The notes beneath the pieces were generated by a model that searched no databases, was not told where the DNA came from, and saw nothing but the letters and a program-made list of their open reading frames with translations. From Candidatus Mycoplasma haematohominis (GTDB lineage Bacteria; Bacillota_I; Bacilli_A; Mycoplasmatales; Mycoplasmoidaceae), in assembly GCF_902712995.1 (NCBI RefSeq), contig NZ_CACTIB010000031.1, forward strand, positions 1 to 64,000: a DNA stretch of 64,000 nucleotides, read 5' to 3'. This document shows positions 21,701-32,867 of this stretch, piece after piece; within the stretch, counting starts at the first letter, position 1, and each line of letters begins with the position of its first letter. A program made the translations under genes and the position numbers.

Positions 21701-22338
21701 AAGTTAGGATCTAGATCGTATTTGGAATCTTCATCAGGGAAGAAACCTATGTGTTTCCAGTTTTCGGTTTTATCTATTATTTCTTTATCTAAGTAGTAGC
21801 TTCTCTTTATAGCTTTGTATTGATCTGATTTAGTGTGAAGTATGTAGTTCTCTTTAGAAAAAGCAAGAATTTCTTTCTTAAATAACTCATAGACTTTCTT
21901 TGTCATTTCTCTTCTCTTCATGTGTTCTCTGTTACCTCCTCTAGAGTCGAAGAACTTATGAATGCTCTTGTTTCCTGTGTTGAAGGTTTCAAAAGCTTTT
22001 TCAAATGCATCTGCTTCTTCTTTCTCGAATTCTTTGTAGACTTGTCTATATAGAGCTGAACTTCTGATAGCTTCTAAAGCCAAGTCTTGAGCGAATACAT
22101 CTTCAACACTTGATTTCATTTCATACATCTTCAGAACCTCTTTAGCTAGTCCTGGTATGGTGAATTGTTCAGCGTACTTATTTGTTAAGTGTTTTAGGTT
22201 TTTCTTTAAAGGAGATATCTCTAGATTCTCAGATGCGGATCCATATTTTCTTATTATTGCTACAGGAGTTAGAGATAATCCTACTATCCCAGAAGTAAAT
22301 ATTGCTTTTTTTCAGAATATCCAGTTAAATACTGACAT
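18769..22338 (-). CDS. Large membrane-anchored protein, possible HinT-partner (P80-like)
   Basis: 1189 aa in code 4, about ten TGA-Trp codons. A single N-terminal anchor (WIFWKKAIFTSGIVGLSLTPVAIIRKYG, residues about 6-33) precedes a long hydrophilic, mostly helical region with Ser/Asn-rich linkers (about 360-400). No lipobox Cys and no enzyme motif. ATG start at 22338, preceded by a 85-base divergent promoter region. The direct link to hinT, same strand with a 6-base gap, is the arrangement of P80-hinT in M. hominis; assignment as a P80 counterpart is inference from context, size and topology, not from recognised sequence identity. Confidence 0.72.
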
Positions 22339-22423
22339 GATTGGATAAGTTTCTTGTAAAGTCTATTTAAATAGGTGGAGATATATATTAAGAGAGTAAT
22401 TTACATACACTATTTATAAGATT
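22339..22423. promoter_or_regulatory. Divergent promoter region
   Basis: 85 bases between the minus-strand 1189-aa gene and the plus-strand gene at 22424. Contains TATATATTAAGA and TTATAAGAT strings that can serve as -10 elements for the two directions. Confidence 0.35.
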
Positions 22424-23026
22424 ATGGCATTCGGAATTATAAAAACACTATCTGTCGCTGCTTTCTTGGCAATTTCTATTTTTATAGGAAAAACTTTAAA
22501 TACTTCTTTTGTTAAGTTTGAGTTGGTTAGACAAGGATATGAATTATTAGATGCAAATGATAGTGATGGTTGGGACGTTAGGTTTGAAGAGAACAAGAGT
22601 TCTTACAGTAATGCTGACCACTTAAAAGAGAAATGCTCTTCTATTCTTTGAAACGATATTTCTGGTTCTAGTGACTCTGATTTTGAGTTAGCTAGGAAAA
22701 TATGTACTAAACCTGAGAACTTTGCTAAACACGCTTTATCTCAGGGATATCAATTATTGGATTTAGAAGCTGATGATAAAGTCTGACAGCATAAAGTGGA
22801 TGCTTATAAGAATCTTTTGAATACTAAAACGATTAGCCTCAAGAAAAACGTTGGAAATAAAGAAAGAGGAGATCTCTTGAGAAATGATGTGACAGCTACT
22901 AAATTAAAGATTTGGTGTTCTCATCAAGTGAATGTATACTGAAAAAGTGATAGGCAAAAAGATTTTGAAGTTTATCTAGAACACTGTACTGAAAATAAGA
23001 AAAGGAATCAAGAAGTTAAAAAATAG
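22424..23026 (+). CDS. Hemoplasma-type anchored paralog with two internal repeats
   Basis: 200 aa. N-terminal helix (LSVAAFLAISIFIGKTL) and then two copies of a motif: VRQGYELLDANDSDGW near residue 30 and LSQGYQLLDLEADDKVW near 107. Three Cys sit in K-C-S-S, KIC and WCSH contexts. About 200 aa with one anchor is the typical shape of the uncharacterised paralogs that fill hemoplasma genomes. Isolated copy here; convergent with the small gene at 23028. Confidence 0.75.
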
Positions 23027-23027
23027 T

Positions 23028-23222
23028 TTATTTCCTTTTTGGTTCGTTTTCAATTGCTCCAGTTCTCAGTCTTTCCCTATTTTTCTGCATTGTTCTAACA
23101 TAGTTTTCTCACTGACGTTTTTCATTGATATAACCTATATATTCTGAAGCTTTGTAGCCCAAACATACTAAAGAAATGGCAACGCCTATCAGGATTTCTC
23201 TTTTGCCTACTGTTAAACCCAT
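23028..23222 (-). CDS. Small membrane protein
   Basis: 64 aa, ATG start. One N-terminal helix (EILIGVAISLVCLGY) and a basic tail (VRTMQKNRERLRTG). No family recognised. Ends 1 base from the stop of the convergent gene at 22424. Confidence 0.6.
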
Positions 23223-23353
23223 AATATTCAAAAATTAGAGAAATTCAGTGTTCGACTAATTTGCATTTTTTTCGCAATTTTAACCTTTAAACAAGAATTT
23301 GGAAAATAAAATAAAATTCATTGATTCCTCCAAATGTTTGATCATTTTTACTT

Positions 23354-23488
23354 ATGGGTTGAGAAGAATTACAAGTAGTGGGTGGTATTGTTGTTTGTTC
23401 AGCTTGTGCTTTTGCTGGAAGCGAAGTTTCTAGACAATTAAATAGCGAAACTGATAAAGAAAGTGCTGTAAATACGAAATCCAGTTAA
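23354..23488 (+). CDS. Very small membrane protein
   Basis: 44 aa, ATG start, with a TGA-Trp at codon 3. One hydrophobic segment (VVGGIVVCSACAFAGSEV), then a short polar tail. Divergent from the gene at 23028. Coding status is supported only by a clean frame and anchor, so moderate. Confidence 0.45.
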
Positions 23489-23543
23489 ATATTTCTTTAA
23501 AGGGAATTAGTCAAATCTGTGTTAGGCTAAACTTTTTAAGGGT

Positions 23544-24995
23544 ATGTTAGAGGAAAAAAAGAATTATCTTGAGGGCGAATTAGAAGAGGTTAAAAAGCCA
23601 ACTCCTAACCTAAATCAGAATACTAACAAGGGGTTAACTAATAAAGAGAAGGCCGGAATTTTAGTTAGTAGTAAGTGATTTACTGTAGTTGCTTCTATCC
23701 TTACATTAGGTGGATATTACCTTTACTACTTATTCTGTTTAGAACAGGAGCATGAGAGCCCTTTTACTCCTTCAGATTTAGGAAAAGATAGATATAAATG
23801 AGAGAAATCAGAAGATGAGAATGTAACTTATCAGGAGGCTAAAGGGATAAATAAAAGTTTGTGTCGTCTGGTATCTGATAGTTCATTTGATAAGAGCGAG
23901 ATTGCATTAGTCAAAAAGGAGGCAACTACTTTTTTTGAAAAGATAAAACTTGGATTTAATTTGGCCTTATCCAGCGTCTTAACCGGAGTTGAAAAATGTT
24001 GACTTAGGTTAACTCATCAGGATATAGAAAATAATTCTGTTGATGCTCTAAATAGAAAGAGCGCAACTGATTTTGCTTCTAAAGAGGAGAAGATTAGAAA
24101 TTTAGTAAATACAAAACTTCAGGAGGGTTTAGATAGAGAAGTTGAATTTGAGCTTGGACATGTCCTTTCTAAGAGTATTTCAAAAGAGGGAATAAAGCCA
24201 GTTAAAGATCATTATTTGACCTTCCTATTCATCGTTAGTCATATTCTTGTTGCCTTAGTGACTCTTGGTTTGTTTCATGTTTATTACTTGCTTATCAGGG
24301 GAAGATGAAATGATTTCAAGATTATTAGTAGTCATAAAGAGCATTCTTATTTAAGAGAGTTTGACGATATTACCGAGAAATTATTGGGCTCTCGTGGTCA
24401 ACTGGAGTATTCAAGTCTTTTGTTGAGTGAAACTAGGTTGCCTCTGAAAATTAATTGTTTTGCTGATGCATTTAGAACCAAGGTTTTTAAATCTCCTTCC
24501 GTAAGAAAAAAAATAATCACCTTTTTAATGATTATCTCTCTGGGTTTTTTTGGATTGTTTGTTATTTCTAAAAATGTTTTTTCTAAAGAGAAATTGTCTA
24601 TTAAAGCTGAGGATGCATTGCCAAGCAACTATATGAAATTTGAGAGTAAATGAGCTAGATTTAGAATGTTTTTGATTGATCTATGCTGGGATATAGGGAT
24701 ATCTTCTAGAATTGCGTCTAATAGGATTACAAGCATCAATCACAGTTTGAAATCACTTATTAATGTAAATCCTAAGGAAGACAGAATAACTTCTTTCTTT
24801 ATAAGAATTATCTCTAGTGAACTTTACTTTTGATTGTTTGCTTTCTTATCTATATTTATGGGAATTACCATTATGAGTATCTACATTAACTGATATCCGG
24901 ATTTCTATCTTTACTTTTGGTTCTGGTGTATATTAATAACTGCTATTGCTTTCTTGTTTCTATTTACTAGACATATAAATCTTCTGTTTCTTTAG
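23544..24995 (+). CDS. Polytopic membrane protein of unknown function
   Basis: 483 aa, ATG start. Five likely membrane helices: about 45-65 (FTVVASILTLGGYYLYYLF), 227-252 (LTFLFIVSHILVALVTLG), 325-342 (IITFLMIISLGFFGLFVI), 430-450 and 455-478 (FYLYFWFWCILITAIAFLFL). A soluble helical domain of about 160 residues lies between the first two. It stands directly before the phosphate transporter genes on the same strand, 34 bases before pstCA, so it may belong to that operon; there is no sequence evidence that it is the missing phosphate-binding protein. Confidence 0.72.
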
Positions 24996-25029
24996 TTTTT
25001 AAGATGCATAGCCCTTCTTATTTACGGAT

Positions 25030-26964
25030 TTGGAAATAGACATAAATCCTCGTTCTTCTTCGAAGATCGCAGATTCTTTAACCAAATCCATAGGATTGTT
25101 ATCTACTTTTACAATTTGAGTCTTAATAGTTATTTTCTTTGGGTATATAGCCTATAAGGGTATAGCTGGAGCTTTTAGTTATGGTTTTAAGAGTTTATTT
25201 TTTAGTCTAGATTTCGATATTACGAATAATAAGGTTAGCTTTTGAGCTCCTTTTGGGATAACTATATTTCTAGCTTTACTTACTGTACTGATCTCTATAC
25301 CTATAGCTCTTAGATGTTCTATTTGAATTAATTTTTATTGCCCGACTAAATATAGGAAGTTGATTTCCACTATTCTCCTTATTCTTGCTAATGTTCCTTC
25401 TGTAGTTCTAGCTTTTTATATTCGTAGATATATATCTCCTGTTGCTCATAAGGCTTTGTTTCTTAATACCTCTTCTAACCTAGTAGTTGCAGCTATAGCT
25501 TTAGTTTGCATGATTCTTCCCCTGATAATAGTTTTGTTTAATTCTGTTTTAGAGAACAAGAAATCTTGAATTATTAGTGCTGAATTATTGGGATTAGATA
25601 AGAATTATGCGATACATAAGATTGTTATTCCTAAGATTAAGCATACGATTGTTATTGCTTTATCTTTAGTTGTAGGGAGAGTTATCAGTGAAAGCATTAT
25701 GCTTTCTATGCTTTTATCTTCTGAGAATTATCAGCAGAGTTATGGAAATGGTTTTTCTGGATTTATAAATTCTCAGTCAAATAGCGTTTCAGCTTTAATT
25801 GGAGAGAATTACTTCTCTGATGGTAGTTCTGAGGATGTTCAGAATTTGATGTTTTTATTTGGTGGCCTGATTTTTCTAGTTTCTCTTACTTTCAATACTT
25901 TTTGTATGGAGTGAGTGAAGATGGACAGAGAGAAGGTTAATAATACAAGCAAGATATCTTTTTTTAAGAAGGCAAAAGACAAAATAAATTGATGAATTTT
26001 GTGTTGCCTTTTTAGTTCTTGTAAGGAATGGGAGAATAATGAGTGTTCTACTGGGGATTTCATTCATAAGGCACAGACCAAGAATTTGAAAACTTTCTTT
26101 GGTTTAATTAGGAGAGGTCTGGAGTTTTTATGTTTAGGGTTGTTTGTTCTCTATGCTTTTTCTCTTCCTATAACTGTTTTGATAGGAGGAATTAAGTCTT
26201 TTGTATCTGATGCTAGTTTTGTACCTAGCCAAAACGATACTTTGTTTAGAGCAATAAATAATACTTTCTTGATTGTCTTGTTATCTATATTGTTTGCAGC
26301 TCCTATAGCTTTTTTTGCTTCTTGTTATGTATCTGAGTATTTATCTAATAAGAGATTTAAGAAATATACGTTAGCTTTGATAAATGCTGCAGCAGCAACT
26401 CCTTCAATAATATTTGGTATTTTTGGTCTGTTTGTCTTTATTCAAACATTAGGTTGAACCGCTTCTGGTTCTTCTGGTAAGAGTTTGTTGGCTGGAATGC
26501 TTACTATGGTCTTATTTATACTGCCTTATTTAACTCATTCTTTCTATACGTACTTGTCAGGTATTAGTGATAACTACAGAGAATCTTCTTATATATTGGG
26601 CATTTCTAAGTGTAGGACTTTCTGGAAGATACTTCTTCCTATAGCTTTTAATAATTTAGTGTTTTCAGTTCTTTTGACGACTGGAAAGATAATAGGAGAA
26701 ACAGCTCCACTTTATCTGACTGCTGGCTTGAATAGCGCTCCTAAGACTTTATTTATGTATCAGGGACAGACTTTGACAACAAGAATATATTCTCAGTTAT
26801 ATGAAAGTAACCTAGCAAAGAGTGAAAAAATAATTAATGAAACTACTTTCTATTGTTTGTTATTTATATCTGTGATTGTGATAATAGCTAAATATGGTTT
26901 GGGTATTCTGAGTTATGAGTTTTGAAAAAAGAAATTTCAGTCTTTTAACTTTTTAGTTTATTAG
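25030..26964 (+). CDS. pstA: Phosphate ABC transporter permease, PstC-PstA fusion
   Basis: 644 aa. Two ABC permease units in one chain. The first half (about 20-295) has six helices and a cytoplasmic loop with the EAA-type motif near SWIISAELLGLDKNYAIHK. The second (about 350-640) repeats the plan with NYRESSYILGISKCRTFWKI and GETAPLYLTAG. Fused PstC-PstA of about 650 aa is also seen in M. pneumoniae/M. genitalium. TTG start at 25030, the first start after an in-frame stop. pstB follows after 12 bases. No pstS/phoU is in the window. Confidence 0.87.
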
Positions 26965-26976
26965 ACTCAGTTAAAT

Positions 26977-27837
26977 ATGTCTTTCAAATCTTTGTTCGCT
27001 GGGAAAGAAAAGTGAACTACTGAGGAAGAAGTAAATAGAGCTAAGGCTATAGATGAGAGGATTAGTGGTAGAAAGTTTGTGTTGGAAATTAAAAATTTAA
27101 ATCTTTGAGCTGGAAAAACTGCAGATAATAATCAGATACTTAAGAATATAAATATTAGGATTCCTGAATATTCTGTTGTTGCAATAATTGGGCCATCTGG
27201 TTCAGGAAAAAGTAGTTTGTTAAGGACTATTAATAGGACTAATTTTGATGATTCTTATATATATAAAGGATCTGTAAATTTTTACGGAAGAAATATACTG
27301 GAGAACTATCCTTTGGAATATCTTAGGTCTCAAATAGGAACAGTTATGCAGAAGCCGATTATGTTTCCTATGAGTATTAGAGAGAATATTTTGTTTGCTC
27401 TTAAGTCTTATGGAATAACTAATAGCAGTAAATTAGAGATTATTTTGGAAAGATCTTTGAGAGAAGCACATCTTTGAGATGAAGTTAAGAATAGGTTAAA
27501 TGCTAAGCCTGAGGATTATCTTTCTATTGGACAACAACAAAGACTTTGTATAGCTAGAGCTATTGCTTTACAACCAAAAGTGTTGTTGATGGATGAGCCA
27601 ACTTCTGCTTTAGATTTGAAAGCTAGTAGAAAAATAGAGGATTTAATAAGAAAGATTACTAAAAATAAGATGTCTACTATTATTTTGATTTCTCATTCTT
27701 TGTCTCAAGTTAGGAGAGTAAGCGACTACACAATATTTATTAAAAATGGAGCTGTAATTGAACAGGGAAGAACAGGGGATATATTCAATAATCCTATTCA
27801 TCAGGAAACTAAAGATTTTGTTGGAGGAATTTATTAA
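26977..27837 (+). CDS. pstB: Phosphate ABC transporter ATP-binding protein PstB
   Basis: 286 aa, ATG start. Walker A GPSGSGKSS near residue 74, Q-loop MQKPIMFP, signature LSIGQQQRLCIARAIA near 189, Walker B VLLMDEPTSALD, and the switch His in ISHS. The signature has Ile where the canonical LSGGQ has its first Gly, which is unusual at a nucleotide-contacting site. The 35-residue N-terminal extension is polar. Powers phosphate import through the fused permease just upstream. Confidence 0.92.
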
Positions 27838-27839
27838 TT

Positions 27840-29306
27840 TTGACAGAACAAAAGTTAAGTACTAAATCGGCGATATTTTTATCCCTTACGTCCATGATAG
27901 GGGCAGGGATATTTATTAAGACTCAGACACTGAACTCTTTGGCTCACAATCGTGTTGGGCCAATAGTTTTCTTATTCCTAGTATTCTTAGTGAATATGTT
28001 TGCTTTTTGTCGAGTGTTGGTGAAGATTATTCCTTCTCAGAAAGGGAATATGGGTTTTATGGGTTGGAGTCATAAGCTTTGTTCTCCTAGGTTACATATT
28101 TGTTGTTGTAATTTCATGAGGTATTTCTACCATCCAATAAGCCTTTTACTGTTCTCTGTTTATGCAATCGTTGGTATGACGGAAGGTATGTTAGGTGTTT
28201 TCTCTACTATGTTTCTGAGTTGTTTTCTGGCTTTTGTGTTTATGTTGATTAACTTTTTATCTTTTAAGTGAGCTCATAGGTTGCAGATAATTCTTTCTTG
28301 TTTAGTTGTTATCCCTTTACTTTTGCTTCCTATAGTTGCTCTTGCTGCTCCAAGAAATATTTCTGATATGGAGGCAACTGTTGTTCCTAAGACAGCATCT
28401 GGATTAGCTAGTTTAGGGCCTTGGATGTTGCTTTTTTCTGGTTTGCCTTCTCTTTTATTTATTTACGATGGTTTCTATGGGGTTGCTGCTTTGAAGGATA
28501 GATTGAAGAAGCCTGGAAGTTTAAGTTTCGTTATTCTGGCTTCTATTGTTATTGTGACTATTATCTATCTGAACATTATTGTTAGCTTTAACATTGGTGA
28601 TTCTTTAGAGGCAGATTATAGAAACTTTAGGTTTTTTTCTGGTAGACCTGTTCTTAAGGATTTGTTTTCTATTCTTATTAGTTGTGCTAGTTTATTGACT
28701 CTTAATTCAATAGCAATGAGTAGTTTGCCGCAGTTAACTGCTATGCATGATACTCACAGGTTTTCTGATATTGTGAAGATTAAAAAATCTATTTTTTACA
28801 AGAATATAGCAGAGGAAGAAAATTTTGAAGAGAGATTTACTATCTGAATTTATTTGCTGTTTAAGACTCTTATTTGATTTTTATTAGTTGGATTTATTGT
28901 GTTTTTTATGCAGCAGTATGGTCTAAGCAATAGTCCTATGGAAATTATTGATTCTTTAGCTGATATTGTTACTGTTTTTGTGTTTTTGATTTTGTTATTT
29001 GTCATTTTGGGTAGTTTCAAGAAAAAAAATATTAGGAAGTCAGTTGGATTTAAAGTTTGTGCCTTATTTTCTGGAGGTACTATCGTTTTAGCTTTGTTTT
29101 ATTTAATCATTTCTTATATTGTTGGCACAACAGGTTTTGGAGACAGCAATGTATTCAACTCATGAGTTAAGTTAATCCTAATTATTGGATTTATTATCGG
29201 GTGTTGTTATTGGCAAATTAAGGACTTTTTGGATGGTAGGTTGAATAAAAAGAGTTTGACCCTTTATCCTAAGCATAGAAAGGGCAGTATAATCATACTT
29301 AAGTAG
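27840..29306 (+). CDS. Amino-acid permease, APC family
   Basis: 488 aa. TTG start three bases after the pstB stop. The N-terminal LSLTSMIGAGIFIKTQTL is the TM1 glycine motif (G-[AS]-G-I-F) of APC transporters. About 11-12 helices follow, including SILISCASLLTLNSIAMSS, matching the central unwound/TM8 region. The substrate cannot be told from sequence. Tight spacing to pstB suggests co-transcription; the leucyl aminopeptidase gene starts 4 bases later, so peptide breakdown and amino-acid transport may be co-expressed. Confidence 0.82.
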
Positions 29307-29310
29307 TATT

Positions 29311-30606
29311 GTGCATAAGATTTGTTTTTTTAAAGGGGAGAAAAATAAGCTGACTAAGGACGGCGACTCACTGGCTAGGTTTGAAATTAATACTGATAAG
29401 TTAGGGAATAGTTGGGAATTAGAGAGATTATTGGAGGATAAGTTAGGGAAGTTTACTAAAGAGATAGAGATAGATTACGAAAGTTTTAAGAATCTTAGCT
29501 TTAAGAATTTTGGAGCACAAGAAAGGGATTTGGCTCTTTCTACAGTTCTTTCAATGTTTACAACAGTGGCTTTCACTATGAAGAGTTCTAAGAATTCTGA
29601 GAAGGATGTTAAGAAGTGGAAGTTGGTTGGAGGGAATTTTGATAGTAATGTTTCATCTATTTCTTCTAGTTTTGCGTTGACAAAGAGATTGCAAAGCACT
29701 CCTCCGAATATTATGACTCCGGAACAGTTTGTTTTGGAAGCAAGAGAAGCACTTAAAGGAATTCCTGGTGTTGAAATAGAGGAGATTAAGGGAGAGGATC
29801 TTAAGAAAGAGAGACTTGAGTTGATTATTGCAGTTGGTAAGGCTTCTATTAATGCTCCTAGATTGTTGATTATTAAGTATCTTGTTTCTGGAAGTGATGA
29901 TTTAATTGCTCTTGTTGGTAAGGGAGTTTGTTACGACACTGGTGGATTGAATATTAAGACAGGTTCATATATGGCAACCATGAAATTTGATATGTCAGGA
30001 GCAGCGGTTAGTCTTGGTGTGGTTAAGGCTTTAGCTGAGAATGGAAGCAAACAGAGTGTTGTGGTTGCTATTCCTTTAGTGGAGAATTCTGTGGCAGGGA
30101 ATAGTTATAGACCTGATGATGTGATTATTTGCAGAAATGGCATGAGTATAGAGATAGATAATACTGATGCTGAGGGTAGATTGGTGTTGGCTGATGCACT
30201 TGCTTACGTTAGTGAGGTGTATAAACCTAAGGAAATTATTACTATTGCTACTTTAACTGGCGCTATTGGTTATGCATTGGGTAGTAAGTATGGTGGAGCA
30301 TGATCTACTAATGATGACCAATGAAATAAATTAAGAAGTTGTTCTTTGAAGGCTGCAGAGTGAATTTGAAGAATGCCAATGGATGATTATTATTTGAAAG
30401 CTTTACAGAAAACTAAGGTTGCAGATATTAAAAATAGTGCTAAGACTGGTATGGGAGGCAGCAATAGAGCTGCTATGTTTTTAAAAGAGTTTACTAATAA
30501 TATTCCGTTTATTCATTTGGATATTGCAAGTATTGATCACTGTGAGAATACTGGTGAACCCAGAGCTCCGCTTTTAAAAACACTATATTTCTATTTATTT
30601 GGGTAA
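29311..30606 (+). CDS. pepA: Leucyl aminopeptidase, M17 family
   Basis: 431 aa, GTG start. Cytosolic metallo-aminopeptidase with two metal ions. Metal and catalytic residues are in place: GKGVCYDTGGLNIKTG (Lys, Asp, Lys), MKFDMSGAA (Asp) and the hallmark NTDAEGRLVLADAL (Asp, Glu, Arg) near residues 283-296. The C-terminal WRMPMDDYY and FLKEF regions are typical. Shorter N-terminal domain than in E. coli PepA (about 500 aa), as in other mycoplasmas. Confidence 0.93.
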
Positions 30607-30619
30607 TATTTATAAGGTT

Positions 30620-31063
30620 ATGAAAACAACACAAATTACTAGAGAAGAGGGTCTTAAAAGAAGGGTTTGGTACGTAATTGACGCTAAAGATCAAATATTG
30701 GGAAGAATGTGCGTTCATATCGCTAATTTGTTAAGAGGTAAAAATAAACCTGATTTCACTCCTAATCAAGATTGCGGAGATTTTGTAGTTGTTATTAATG
30801 CTTCTAAGGTTAGACTGACTGGAGATAAAGCAGATAAGGAGATTTGATATAGACATTCTGGTTATCCTGGAGGACTTAAGTCAAGAAAAGGGAAGGAGAT
30901 GATTGAGAAATATTCTGATAAGCTTGTTCACAAAGCAGTTAAAGGAATGTTGCCTAAAAATAAAACACTTTCTCATACTCTTTTGCATAAGTTACATGTT
31001 TATCCTGATGCTGAATATAAGAAGCATGAGGCGCAGAAACCAATTAACTATCAAATAACATAG
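30620..31063 (+). CDS. rplM: Ribosomal protein L13
   Basis: 147 aa, ATG start with an AAGG three bases upstream. Large-subunit protein binding 23S rRNA. Diagnostic WYVIDAKDQILGRMCVHIA and GKNKPDFTPNQDCGDFVVVINA at the N-terminus, RHSGYPGGLKS in the middle, and the C-terminal HKLHVYPDAEYKKHEAQKP. Its TAG overlaps the GTG of rpsI by one base, so translation is coupled. Confidence 0.96.
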
Positions 31064-31482
31064 TGAGCGCAGAGAGAAAGTATTTTGGTTTTGGTAACAG
31101 AAAGGAGTCTGTAGCCAAGGTTCATCTTATGGCTGGCACTGGAAAGATTACTCTTTGGACAGGAAATGTTGCGAATAGAAAAGAAAGAGACGTTAAAGAG
31201 TATTTCTGCAATGATTTTTTGATTGATGGTTTTCTTTATCCTTTAAAGTTGGTTGGTAAAAAAGATTCTTTAGATATCAATTTGTTTGTTAAGGGAGGAG
31301 GTAAGTGTGCTCAGGCAGATGCAGTTAAGTTAGGAATTGCTAGAGCTCTGCTTGAAATAGATCCTAGTTTTAAGCCTATTTTGAGAACCTATAATCTGTT
31401 GACTCAAGACAAAAGATTTAAGGAAAGAAAGAAAGTGGGTAAAATGGGAGCTAGAAGATCTCCACAGTTTACGAAAAGATAG
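31063..31482 (+). CDS. rpsI: Ribosomal protein S9
   Basis: 139 aa. GTG start sharing its G with the rplM stop. Small-subunit protein whose basic C-terminal tail reaches the P site: GARRSPQFTKR at the end is invariant in type. GFGNRKESVAKVHLMAGTGKI at the N-terminus and KGGGKCAQADAVKLGIARAL are typical. Standard rplM-rpsI pair. Confidence 0.96.
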   Translation: MSAERKYFGFGNRKESVAKVHLMAGTGKITLWTGNVANRKERDVKEYFCNDFLIDGFLYPLKLVGKKDSLDINLFVKGGGKCAQADAVKLGIARALLEIDPSFKPILRTYNLLTQDKRFKERKKVGKMGARRSPQFTKR

Positions 31483-31676
31483 AGAAAAAAATTCGTATTT
31501 TTGAATTATCTGATTAAAATCAAAGGATATAATCAGGTATTTTTTCCATAAATACGACTATATCCCTTCTCCGGAGTACTAGATACTGCATTCCCCTTTG
31601 TTTGTTTTGTTATCTGAGTTTATTCTTTTTGAATTTTTTATGTGTTTAGGTATTTAAGTCACAGTTAAAAGATTCG
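31483..31676 (+). promoter_or_regulatory. Structured intergenic region with mutually exclusive hairpins
   Basis: 194 bases between rpsI and the first aldo/keto reductase. Two alternative foldings share bases. Fold 1: TCGTATTT (31493-31500) with AAATACGA (31550-31557), plus inside it CTGATTA (31510-31516) with TAATCAG (31530-31536). Fold 2: GGATATA (31525-31531) with TATATCC (31558-31564 or one base earlier), plus inner GTATTT (about 31537-31542) with AAATAC (31550-31555). A palindromic CTCCGGAG follows. It could be an attenuator or switch, a small RNA, or on the minus strand a terminator, because the complement ends in a T7 run. No known RNA family recognised. Confidence 0.4.
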
Positions 31677-31682
31677 GTGAGT

Positions 31683-32528
31683 ATGTCATATTCTTACAGT
31701 TACGACCCTAAAACTGCTAGATTTGGTTTTGGTACTAGTACACTGAGAGATCAGGAGACTTTAATTAAGTATCTTAGAGAGGTGAATAATCATCCTTATG
31801 ACTTTGTTGATTGTGCATGGAGATACGGGAACGAAGCTATTATCGGTCTTAGTTTGAAATCTTTGAGAAGAGAAGATCCTAATTTTGAACTTAAATTAAA
31901 TTTCCAGTCTAAAGTTTGACCTACTCAGTTTTTTGGAGGTATTACTAAATCACTTAAATTTACTCTTCAGAAAATTGGTGTTCTTAGCGCTATAGACGCT
32001 TATATGTTGCATAGACCAGCACATGATATGTCGCTTAATTTGTCAGCATGAAAGCAATTAATTGAATGTAAGAGAAATAGATTGACTAAAAATATTGGTT
32101 TAGGTCATTTTGATAAGGATTTGATTGAAAAACTTTATGAAGCGACTGGAATTAGACCGCAGTTTTTGCAGATTGAGTTGTCAGTGAATAATATGAGATA
32201 TGACAGAATTCATTATTGCAGACAACATAATATAGAGATTCAAGCTTATGAGCCTTTGGGAGATTATGAAGAGAATCTGAAGAACCCTTTGTTAATTAGA
32301 TTGTCAGAAAAGTACAACACTTCTATTAAACATATTCTTTTAGCTTTCTTGTTGAATCAAGGTATAGTTCCGGTTGTTATTCCTGAAAATGTAGAAGAAA
32401 TCGGAGAATTATTAAAGGCAAAAGAAATTCTTTTAGACCCAGAAGATATAGAATTGATGAGGTCGTTGAATACTTATAAAAATAAACATTTTGAATCTTT
32501 AGAGTTAGACTTTAAAGAAGAGAAGTAA
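31683..32528 (+). CDS. Aldo/keto reductase 1
   Basis: 281 aa from ATG 31683; GTG 31677 two codons earlier is also possible. NAD(P)H-dependent carbonyl reductase fold. All four catalytic positions can be found: Asp and Tyr in DCAWRYGNE (about 46-54), Lys in QSKVWPT, His in YMLHRP. Later motifs NIGLGHFDKDLI and EIQAYEPLGDY are family-typical. Substrate unknown. About half identical by eye to the second reductase at 33254, and the two flank rplU-prp. Confidence 0.88.
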
Positions 32529-32549
32529 ATTTGTAATATTATTTAAATT

Positions 32550-32867
32550 ATGTTCGCATATTTTTGTGTAGCTGGTAAGCAGTATATAGCAAAGAAGGGA
32601 GATATTCTTGTTAATTGTCCTTTTGTAAGGGGTGATATAGGTGATATCTTTTTCACTGAGCAAGTATTAGGTATCAATGATACTATTGGTTCTCCTGCTG
32701 GTCAATATTTGAGTGGAGCTAAGATTGAGTTGAAAATAGTTAAACAAGGTTTGAGTAAGAAGTTAAGAATAGTGAATTTTAGGCCTCAGAAGAGACATGA
32801 AAAATGAAAAGGTCATAGAACTAAATACACTAATTTAGAAGTAATGCAAATTTATTGATCCAAATAG
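32550..32867 (+). CDS. rplU: Ribosomal protein L21
   Basis: 105 aa, ATG start. Large-subunit protein. FAYFCVAGKQYIAKKGDIL and the C-terminal RKRIVNFRPQKRHEK-like segment (KLRIVNFRPQKRHEK) followed by KGHRTKYTNLEV are typical; the TGA after EK is Trp. Its last codons overlap the TTG start of prp by 13 bases. Confidence 0.94.
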
